Shown here in pieces: positions 1 through 5,124 of a stretch of DNA of 6,318 nucleotides (position 1 is its first letter; each line of letters begins with the position of its first letter). The position numbers and the translations under genes are program-made. Location of the stretch: assembly GCA_025360665.1 (NCBI GenBank), contig JANYBU010000206.1:1-6318 (forward strand). The letters run 5' to 3'. A model generated the notes under the pieces. That model did no database searches, was not told where the DNA came from, and saw only the letters and a program-made list of their open reading frames with translations. This DNA comes from Nitrospira sp. (GTDB taxonomy: Bacteria > Nitrospirota > Nitrospiria > Nitrospirales > Nitrospiraceae).

Positions 1-809
1 TGATCAGGCTCGAAAAATGGAGCGAGGCGCTCGAAATCCAACATCGTCTCCTGAAGGCCAAACTGCCTGAGCCCGAACGCCTGTCCGAGGCCCATCTCCT
101 CACCGGCTGCACGTACGAGACAGGGCGCCAACTGCTGGAACGAGGCCACCCCGATAAGGCACGGCGCTACTTCCGCGGCGCCATTAAGAAAGATCGGACG
201 TTCTTGCCTGCCTACATCGGCATCGGCGAAATCTTGATCCAGGAAGGCAAGACCAAGCAGGCAGTAGAAATTCTCAAGAAGGTCTATGCCAAGACCCGCA
301 GCATCATCATTCTGCACCGTCTCGAAGAGCTCTTTCTCGAACAAGGCGAACCCAGCGAAATTATCCGTGTCTATCAGGAGGCCCTCCGGCAAGACCCGAA
401 CAACCCCGCCCTGCAGTTCTATTTAGGCAAGCTCTACTACCGACTCGAAATGGTCGAAGAAGCCTTCGACATCCTCTCGACCGTCGAAGGGATACAGGAC
501 CAATTGGTCGATTACCATAAAATCATGGCCAATCTCTTTCTTCGCAAGCAACACATGGAGCAGGCCGTCGCCGAACTCAAGAAAGCCCTGCATTTCAAGA
601 AACGTGTGGTCGTCCCCTATGTCTGTACCGCCTGCCAGCAAGAATCGGCTGAGTGGTCTGGGCGTTGCCGACGCTGTGGGACCTGGAATACGCTCGTCGC
701 ACTGCCCTGGCCGAATGCCGGTCAAGCGGTCCCCGGTCAAGACAACGGCCCCCTTGCAGTCTCCGCTGTTCCCTACCAAGGCATTGCTTCTCCCTTCGAA
801 ACCGTGTAG
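1..809 (+). CDS. lapB: LapB-like TPR protein with C-terminal zinc ribbon (5' end missing)
   Basis: The frame is open from the left edge (first full codon at 3) to the TAG at 807-809, giving 268 visible residues; the start lies outside the window. The visible part is helical TPR-type repeats (for example around residues 51-98 and 118-165), then a metal-binding ribbon C208-x2-C211-x10-C222-x2-C225 (bases 624-677). This spacing equals that of the rubredoxin-like domain of Escherichia coli LapB/YciM, whose full length is about 389 residues, so roughly the first 120 are missing. In E. coli LapB is an inner-membrane-anchored cytoplasmic protein that brings FtsH to LpxC and so controls lipopolysaccharide synthesis; the same role here is inferred. 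A tail of about 35 residues after the ribbon is rich in Pro, Gly, Ala and Val and is probably disordered. Family call is firm, orthology to LapB less so. Confidence 0.82.
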   Translation, partial: IRLEKWSEALEIQHRLLKAKLPEPERLSEAHLLTGCTYETGRQLLERGHPDKARRYFRGAIKKDRTFLPAYIGIGEILIQEGKTKQAVEILKKVYAKTRSIIILHRLEELFLEQGEPSEIIRVYQEALRQDPNNPALQFYLGKLYYRLEMVEEAFDILSTVEGIQDQLVDYHKIMANLFLRKQHMEQAVAELKKALHFKKRVVVPYVCTACQQESAEWSGRCRRCGTWNTLVALPWPNAGQAVPGQDNGPLAVSAVPYQGIASPFETV

Positions 810-883
810 GTTTTCGGCCAGTCTGGATGCCCGACATACGTGCAGCCATTCGCATCGCAGTCAATACAACCTCTACAGATGAT

Positions 884-887
884 GGAG
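884..887 (+). promoter_or_regulatory. Ribosome binding site that sets the bioB start
   Basis: GGAG lies 6 nt upstream of ATG 894. The reading frame is open further upstream, with candidate starts GTG 840, ATG 879 and ATG 882, but none of these has a purine-rich site at a suitable distance. The site therefore favours 894. Confidence 0.6.
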
Positions 888-893
888 TGTCCC

Positions 894-1889
894 ATGGTCG
901 ACTATCAGGATTTCGCTGCCAAAGCCTTGCGCGACGAGACGCTGACACGAAGCGAATGCCAGGCCGTGCTCGATACTCCAGATGAGCAGTTGCTGGGACT
1001 CCTCCAAGCCGCCTTTACCGTCCGATCCCACTATTTCGGCAAGACTGTTCGCCTCCAGATGTTGCAGAACGCCAAGAGCGGGGCCTGCCAGGAAGACTGT
1101 CACTACTGTTCCCAATCTGCGATCTCCACCGCCCCCATCGAGCGCTATAACCTCGTGCCCCAACAACAGATGATTGAAGGCGCCCGACAGGCGGCGGCCT
1201 CGAAGGCCCAACGCTATTGCATCGTCATCAGCGGTCGGAGTCCGTTGGATCGTGAAATCGACGAAATCGCAGGAGCCGTGCGCTCGATCAAGCAGGAGAT
1301 TCCGATTCAGATTTGCTGTTCACTGGGCCTCATGAACGAACAACAGGCCAAGCGACTGAAGGCTGCGGGCGTCGATCGGGTGAACCACAACTTGAATACA
1401 AGCGAAGCCTTTCACGCCTCAATCTGCACCACACATACCTTCCAAGACCGACTCAGTACCATCCGGAGCGCTCGAGCAGCAGGATTGGAAATCTGTTCCG
1501 GTGGGATCGTCGGAATGGGAGAGAAGGACGAGGATCTCATCGACCTGGCGATGGCCCTGATCGAGGTGAAGCCGGACTCGATTCCACTGAACATGCTCCA
1601 TCCGGCGACAGGCACGCCGCTAGAGCATTGCGACCAACTCACCCCGCAACGCTGCCTGAGAGTGCTCTGTCTCTTTCGCTTCCTCCACCCGCGTACCGAA
1701 ATCCGCATCGCCGGCGGCCGAGAACATAACCTACGCAGTCTCCAGCCGCTGGCGCTCTACCCAGCCGACTCCGTCTTTGTGAACGGCTACCTCACGACAC
1801 CCGGCCAGCCAGCCCCCGAGGTATGGGGCATGATCGAGGACTTGGGCTTCAAGATCGAAGTCGATTACCAGCAGCCGGTCAGCACCTAA
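894..1889 (+). CDS. bioB: Biotin synthase BioB (radical SAM)
   Basis: BioB inserts sulfur into dethiobiotin, the last step of biotin synthesis, in the cytoplasm as a dimer. The 331-residue product has the radical SAM signature C65-x3-C69-x2-C72 for the [4Fe-4S] cluster. The ligands of the second, sulfur-donating [2Fe-2S] cluster are all recognisable by comparison with E. coli C97, C128, C188 and R260: C109 (QRYC), C141 (IQICCSLG), C201 (EICSGGIVGMGE) and R276 (RIAGGRE). The VNHNLNTS segment (163-170) matches the conserved YNHNLDTS. Length is normal for the family. The start at 894 is chosen for its ribosome binding site. The gene lies 84 nt after the lapB-like gene with no obvious terminator between them, so read-through is possible. 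No other bio gene is visible, and I saw no BirA-type operator in front of it. Confidence 0.96.
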   Translation: MVDYQDFAAKALRDETLTRSECQAVLDTPDEQLLGLLQAAFTVRSHYFGKTVRLQMLQNAKSGACQEDCHYCSQSAISTAPIERYNLVPQQQMIEGARQAAASKAQRYCIVISGRSPLDREIDEIAGAVRSIKQEIPIQICCSLGLMNEQQAKRLKAAGVDRVNHNLNTSEAFHASICTTHTFQDRLSTIRSARAAGLEICSGGIVGMGEKDEDLIDLAMALIEVKPDSIPLNMLHPATGTPLEHCDQLTPQRCLRVLCLFRFLHPRTEIRIAGGREHNLRSLQPLALYPADSVFVNGYLTTPGQPAPEVWGMIEDLGFKIEVDYQQPVST

Positions 1890-1917
1890 CTCGCGCTTCA
1901 ACTTCTCCCTATTCATC

Positions 1918-2019
1918 TCACAGCTCCTTCACACCGGCTACCTTGCTGGCCGGCGAAGGGGGCCAGTAGCCGACCACCAGAGCCGCTGCAAGCGCTAACG
2001 CGACGGTCTGCAGCAGCAT
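1918..2019 (-). CDS. Possible 33-residue single-pass membrane microprotein
   Basis: On the minus strand an ATG at 2019-2017 opens a 33-codon frame ending at TGA 1920-1918. An in-frame TAA lies four codons upstream, so this ATG is the only possible start there. AGGGG lies 6 nt before it. The peptide begins MLLQTVALALAAALVVGYW, a good hydrophobic helix, followed by a short polar tail (PPSPASKVAGVKEL). It is antisense to the region just after bioB. I recognise no family, and no convincing promoter was seen. The hydrophobic stretch may be chance in GC-rich sequence, and the same bases form a hairpin that could be the true functional element. Treat as a candidate only. Confidence 0.25.
   Translation of the reverse strand: MLLQTVALALAAALVVGYWPPSPASKVAGVKEL
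1935..1972. repeat. Bulged hairpin downstream of bioB
   Basis: CGGCTAC at 1935-1941 pairs perfectly with GTAGCCG at 1966-1972. Inside it, TGGCC (1947-1951) pairs with GGCCA (1961-1965) around a 9-nt loop, leaving a 5-nt bulge on the left side. There is no T-run after it on the plus strand, so it is not a classical intrinsic terminator; it may stabilise the bioB 3' end or weakly terminate. Confidence 0.5.
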
Positions 2020-2111
2020 GTCAAGCCCCTGTTAGCTGATTCGTCCTGCCACATGATTGCTCACTGATAACCATCCTGAAATCTCTGTCTTTTAAATTTT
2101 AAAGCGGTTAC

Positions 2112-2124
2112 ACGCGCTTCGCGT
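2112..2124. promoter_or_regulatory. Small inverted repeat overlapping the -35 box, possible operator
   Basis: ACGCG-CTT-CGCGT is a perfect 5-bp inverted repeat whose last base is the first T of the TTGACA box. A protein bound here would block RNA polymerase. It is short enough to be chance. Confidence 0.2.
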
Positions 2125-2151
2125 TGACACCTGCCCGATTCTTGCTACAGT
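2124..2151 (+). promoter_or_regulatory. Sigma70-type promoter of the GIDE-lemA operon
   Basis: A perfect -35 box TTGACA (2124-2129) is followed after 16 nt by TACAGT (2146-2151), a 4/6 match to TATAAT. Transcription should begin near 2158, only a few bases before ATG 2161, so the message would be leaderless or nearly so. An AT-rich run at about 2089-2104 lies upstream and could help polymerase binding. Confidence 0.6.
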
Positions 2152-2160
2152 TTGAACACG

Positions 2161-3471
2161 ATGCTGACTATGAAATGCCTCGACTGTCAGATGGACCTTG
2201 TTGAGATTCCGACAAGCTATGGTCCGGGGCTCGATGTCTGTTCCTCTGGACACGGACTGTGGCTCGATGTGGGAGAGGTGAATTTTTTCGTGGAGGATTA
2301 CACCTCGCTGAAGCGAGCTATTGGTGACACCGGAAGCGTCGCGGTCAGGATAGAGACACTGTGTCCTCGATGCGGAAATCACATGGAGTCCGAGACAGTA
2401 GCTCGAACATCCTTCCTGAGCTGTGATTCCTGTCATGGGTGGTGGCTTCCTCACGGGAGCCTCACCCATCTGAATGAGATCTACCGAGGCGCTGCGGTTC
2501 CGATCCAGATCCATGAAGCCGAGCTGTACACGCGAGCTGCATCTAGACATCGTGCACTCAACGAAACATTTCGCGATCAACCCAGGTTCAACAAGAAACG
2601 CGCCAACCCACAGGGCATTTGGTTCTGGGTTGTGTTCTTCGGATTCGCCTTTGTGCTAGGAGGGCTCATCCTAGTCGCGGGGATCGGTAAAGCCATGAGA
2701 ACCACTCACTGGAGCCAGCCGCCGGATCAAACTCTGTTGTACTTGGCAGCGGGTACCGTAGGAGGATTCGGGCTCTTCGTCTACGGCTGGATGGTTTACC
2801 AACGCAAGCGCTTGATCGAAAGCATTCCTACCTCGACCATTCGTTCTCTCGCTCTGGGGTTGGTCGAGATCAGTGGACGAGCACAGCCCGAGGAGAGCCT
2901 CCTCTCCGCGCCGTTCAGTGGGCTTCCCTGTGTGTTCTATTCATATGCCGTTGAAGAGCGGGTTGGCTCCGGGAAGAATGCACGGTGGGAGACCATGGCT
3001 AAAGGCACTTCGGAGCAACCTTTCTTTGTAAGCGATACAACCGGACAAGTGCTCGTCGTGCCCCTTGGCGCCGAGCTTATCTTGCCGGACGAGCGCACCT
3101 CTCGAAGTAATTGGCTCGGAGAATTGCCCCCCACGACACTCGCCGGATTGAATCGACTGGGGATTTCGACCGAACGCTGGATGGGGAGCAAGACATTACG
3201 GTGCCGAGAATCGTTCATTCTACCGGAAGAGCAAGTCTACGTTCTCGGAACGGCCCATGAACACCTCGGTGCGAGCGCGCGCGTGGAGAACCCCGCTCGT
3301 ATATATATCGGTAGCAGCCAAGACCATGAGTTTATCATCTCGGATCGAAGCGAGAAGGACTTATTGTCCCGATTGCAATGGCAGGTGCTGGCCTTTGGGG
3401 TTGGGGGCCTGACACTTGCTGCAACCTGTTTGATCATTATCTTCAAGTACTACCTGACAACCGTATCGTAA
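2161..3471 (+). CDS. Membrane protein with two zinc ribbons and a GIDE/BAM domain
   Basis: The 436-residue product has a clear modular plan. Residues 6-40 and 68-100 are zf-TFIIB-like ribbons; the second is intact (C68-x2-C71-x16-C88-x2-C91), while the first has C6, C9 and C27 but Gly30-His31 where the fourth Cys normally lies. Hydrophobic helices follow at about 153-175 and 191-213. Residues 221-400 match the GIDE (BAM) domain of MUL1/MAPL, with ALGLVEISGRAQP, LPCVFYSYAVEE and FFVSDTTGQVLVVPLGAEL as landmarks. A last helix spans about 408-430. In eukaryotes this domain sits in the mitochondrial outer membrane fused to a C-terminal RING finger; here no RING is present and zinc ribbons lie at the other end, so ubiquitin-ligase activity is not implied. 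Function is unknown; a membrane-associated sensor or adaptor is a guess. Start choice: ATG 2161 over TTG 2152, which would overlap the predicted start of transcription, and over ATG 2170. No Shine-Dalgarno site precedes it. Confidence 0.85.
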   Translation: MLTMKCLDCQMDLVEIPTSYGPGLDVCSSGHGLWLDVGEVNFFVEDYTSLKRAIGDTGSVAVRIETLCPRCGNHMESETVARTSFLSCDSCHGWWLPHGSLTHLNEIYRGAAVPIQIHEAELYTRAASRHRALNETFRDQPRFNKKRANPQGIWFWVVFFGFAFVLGGLILVAGIGKAMRTTHWSQPPDQTLLYLAAGTVGGFGLFVYGWMVYQRKRLIESIPTSTIRSLALGLVEISGRAQPEESLLSAPFSGLPCVFYSYAVEERVGSGKNARWETMAKGTSEQPFFVSDTTGQVLVVPLGAELILPDERTSRSNWLGELPPTTLAGLNRLGISTERWMGSKTLRCRESFILPEEQVYVLGTAHEHLGASARVENPARIYIGSSQDHEFIISDRSEKDLLSRLQWQVLAFGVGGLTLAATCLIIIFKYYLTTVS

Positions 3472-3483
3472 CAGCCATACCCA

Positions 3484-3490
3484 AAAGGAG
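3484..3490 (+). promoter_or_regulatory. Strong ribosome binding site of lemA
   Basis: AAAGGAG lies 7 nt before ATG 3498. It decides the start: the frame is open 40 codons further upstream, but that part overlaps the end of the GIDE gene and lacks a comparable site. Confidence 0.85.
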
Positions 3491-3497
3491 AACACCC

Positions 3498-4085
3498 ATG
3501 AATGGCACCTTGCTGATCGGAATCCTGCTAGTTATTGGCCTGATTGTGCTCATCGCCTATGTGGTCGGTGCCTACAACCTGCTGGTCCGACTCGCCAACA
3601 ACATCGACAAGGCTTGGTCGAATATCGACGTCATCCTGAAACAACGTCATGATGAGCTTCCCAAGCTTGTCGAAGTCTGTAACAGCTACATGACACACGA
3701 GCGAGAGACGCTTGAATCCGTGACCAAAGCCCGCAATGCGTATAGCGCAGGCCTGAATATCAACGACAAGGCACAGGCGGAAAATCAGATCGTCGGCGCC
3801 TTAGGAAAACTCTTTGCCGTGGCCGAACAGTATCCAGATCTAAAAGCCAATCAAGAATTCTTAGCCATTCAGCAGCGCATATCAGCGCTGGAAAGCACCA
3901 TTGCAGATCGGCGCGAGTTCTATAATGACTCGGTCAACCTTTACAATATCGCCATCGAGCAGATCCCGACACTCTGGGTGGCGCAGCAGGTCGGATATAC
4001 AGCGAGGCCGTTGCTGACAGTGGCACCATCTGATCGCAAGGATATGCCGCTCGCTTTTGCCAATCGTACGCGCATGGCAGCGTAG
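3498..4085 (+). CDS. lemA: LemA family protein
   Basis: The 195-residue product has the LemA plan: a short periplasm-facing or extracytoplasmic N-terminus, one transmembrane helix (about 4-26) running into AYNLLVRL, then a long helical bundle. Family landmarks are DKAWSNIDVILKQRHDELPKLVEV (split here as 37-47 and 48-60), YMTHERETLESVTKARN (64-80) and FYNDSVNLYN (141-150). Length is typical. LemA proteins are widespread, and their biochemical role is not settled. The gene follows the GIDE gene by 26 nt with its own strong ribosome site and no room for a separate promoter, so the two are surely co-transcribed, which suggests that LemA and the GIDE protein act together at the membrane. The C-terminus after about residue 172 diverges from the family and is probably flexible. 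The longer frame from 3378 was rejected. Confidence 0.93.
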   Translation: MNGTLLIGILLVIGLIVLIAYVVGAYNLLVRLANNIDKAWSNIDVILKQRHDELPKLVEVCNSYMTHERETLESVTKARNAYSAGLNINDKAQAENQIVGALGKLFAVAEQYPDLKANQEFLAIQQRISALESTIADRREFYNDSVNLYNIAIEQIPTLWVAQQVGYTARPLLTVAPSDRKDMPLAFANRTRMAA

Positions 4086-4142
4086 GCACACAATCGGCTG
4101 ACCGTGCGTGCCCGGTGGGACGGAAGGAAAGAGAGGTAGGTT

Positions 4143-4320
4143 GGGTGTGACAGGACCTGTCGCTTCCTCGCCTCCAGAGCGCGCAGCACCTGCTCTGTGG
4201 GGCGGAAACCTTCTTGAATTCCTTCGCGGACTCGGTCAGTTCCAGCTTTCCTTCCCCACAGAGCAGGCGTGCGAATTTCGCTCTTCCGGCAGAAGTCAGC
4301 GCCAAAGCCCTGTCACACCC
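4143..4320. mobile_element. MITE-like palindromic element, 178 bp
   Basis: The ends are a perfect 12-bp inverted pair, GGGTGTGACAGG (4143-4154) and CCTGTCACACCC (4309-4320). Further in, AGAGCG (4176-4181) pairs with CGCTCT (4279-4284), CGCA (4182-4185) with TGCG (4270-4273), and CCTGCTCTGTGGGG (4189-4202) pairs perfectly with 4254-4267. A 51-bp loop remains at 4203-4253. The left end also carries the local palindrome GACAGG-A-CCTGTC (4149-4161). The arms (60 and 67 bp) align along their whole length with a few indels. It encodes nothing convincing. Non-autonomous insertion element is the best reading; a large terminator or structured RNA is the alternative. No clean target duplication is visible at the flanks. 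Confidence 0.62.
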
Positions 4321-4346
4321 TAAGTGAGAGACCGATGGATCAGATA

Positions 4347-4365
4347 GCATATGCTCGGCATATGC
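4347..4365. repeat. Twin GCATATGC palindromes
   Basis: GCATATGC occurs at 4347-4354 and again at 4358-4365, separated by TCG. Each copy is its own reverse complement, so the pair can be a tandem protein-binding site or an 8-bp hairpin with a 3-nt loop. No gene start lies close downstream on either strand, which weakens an operator reading. Confidence 0.45.
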
Positions 4366-4457
4366 GGTGCCCAGAGCCTCCTCGCAAGCCGCGACGCTGG
4401 CTCATCAAGCCCGGCGGAAGGCTACGGGATGCAACAACAGGGGAAGAGAGTGAGGGA

Positions 4458-4530
4458 AGGGAACCGCGTATTGATCGACCTATTTCGGCAAACGGAAAAT
4501 GGCATAAAGTGCCCAGAAATCCGGTTCCCT
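4458..4530. repeat. Long-loop inverted repeat after the nuclease-like gene
   Basis: AGGGAACCG (4458-4466) and CGGTTCCCT (4522-4530) are perfect 9-bp complements enclosing 55 bp, within which GGCA/TGCC (4501-4504 and 4510-4513) can form a small inner stem. It begins 17 bp beyond the stop codon of the minus-strand nuclease-like gene, so it would lie in that transcript's 3' end. No T-run follows. Confidence 0.4.
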
Positions 4531-4547
4531 CTTATCGTCTGATTTAT

Positions 4548-5114
4548 TTATCCACGAATTCCCGTAAACGGTCTTCGTTGTCCGGTCAACCTTGGCAAGT
4601 TCTTTCCCCAAATTTCTCCAACCAGGGCTGCCAGCCTCGGAGGAAGAGATACGTGCTTACCTTTGCACATCCACCATTCCTTAACCTTGAGATTCCACGT
4701 GACAACAAGGAGTAGCCCATAGCGAACAGAGATATTTGGCGCTTTATAATCTGGTGTGTCCCAAGACGTCGTCAATTTGAAGTCTCTAAGCCTGCTTATG
4801 TCTCTTGCAAAATCTTGCGCTCTGTCTGCCATATCAAGCTGTTTGCACTCACAGGCAATGAGAACTCCATGTCTAACCACGAGCAAGTCAAGCCTTTGGT
4901 TAGTCTTTCTGGGGTAAGACGCTTCCGAATAGGCATTCCATCCTTGACGCACGAATATGCTTCCAACATGAAGACTGAGGTTCCGTTCTGGCAGACCGTT
5001 TTGTTTTCCTTCTTGCGGCCAGTAGCATTCTGGGTCATCCCACAGGCTGTCTTTCAACGATTTGATCCCACGTCCAACTATACTTTTAATTTTCGTCATG
5101 CTCGGTTTTGTCAT
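4548..5114 (-). CDS. PD-(D/E)XK nuclease-like protein of unknown function
   Basis: The 188-residue product carries the pattern of the restriction-endonuclease-like fold: a possible helix glutamate (E43 in LPERN), a second acidic residue before a strand (E64 in YSEASYP), then RLDLLVV with D76 and, 12 residues later, the strand VLIACECK with E89-x-K91. The D-x12-E-x-K core is the expected metal-binding and catalytic set. The flanks are basic and aromatic (WNLKVKEWWMCKGKH, 140-154). No partner methylase, helicase or toxin is visible, so it is a lone nuclease-like protein whose substrate cannot be told. It follows the prenyltransferase gene by 10 nt on the same strand, so it is likely the last gene of that operon. 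Start: ATG 5114, with a weak GGAA before it; TTG 5132 would overlap the upstream gene and ATG 5099 is possible. Two sampled rows (4741-4860) are 45% GC against 60% in one row of its neighbour, a hint of foreign origin. Confidence 0.7.
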   Translation of the reverse strand: MTKPSMTKIKSIVGRGIKSLKDSLWDDPECYWPQEGKQNGLPERNLSLHVGSIFVRQGWNAYSEASYPRKTNQRLDLLVVRHGVLIACECKQLDMADRAQDFARDISRLRDFKLTTSWDTPDYKAPNISVRYGLLLVVTWNLKVKEWWMCKGKHVSLPPRLAALVGEIWGKNLPRLTGQRRPFTGIRG

Positions 5115-5124
5115 GATTTCCACA

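Larger units (their letters stand above)
4086..4547. other. Non-coding stretch between convergent units
   Basis: I see no credible gene on either strand in these 462 bp; the open frames here lack ribosome sites and family resemblance. It holds a weak hairpin directly after lemA (GGCAC 4085-4089 with GTGCC 4108-4112, no T-run), a purine-rich run near 4119-4140, the palindromic element at 4143-4320, twin GCATATGC palindromes, and a long-loop inverted repeat before the end of the nuclease-like gene. No clear intrinsic terminator serves either unit, so the palindromic element may do this job. Confidence 0.7.

Noticed and set aside
840..893. Longer bioB start at GTG 840 or ATG 879/882
   Set aside because: No ribosome site at a usable distance, and the added residues have no place in the BioB family; ATG 894 has GGAG 6 nt upstream.
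810..893. BirA-type operator or riboswitch ahead of bioB
   Set aside because: No TTGTAAAC-like inverted repeat or recognisable RNA structure in the 84-nt gap.
1313..1729. 138-codon plus-strand frame inside bioB
   Set aside because: Out-of-frame shadow of bioB; Arg/Pro/His-rich as expected from GC-rich coding sequence.
3378..3497. Longer lemA start at 3378
   Set aside because: It would overlap the end of the GIDE gene, and ATG 3498 has a near-ideal ribosome site directly before the transmembrane helix.
4085..4112. Hairpin directly after lemA as an intrinsic terminator
   Set aside because: Only a 5-bp stem, a long loop and no T-run.
3934..4350. 138-codon minus-strand frame crossing the palindromic element
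   Set aside because: Antisense to lemA, Cys/Arg-rich without family resemblance, and its sequence is explained by the inverted repeat.
4269..4715. 148-codon plus-strand frame
   Set aside because: Antisense to the end of the nuclease-like gene, no ribosome site, low-complexity basic product with no recognisable domain.
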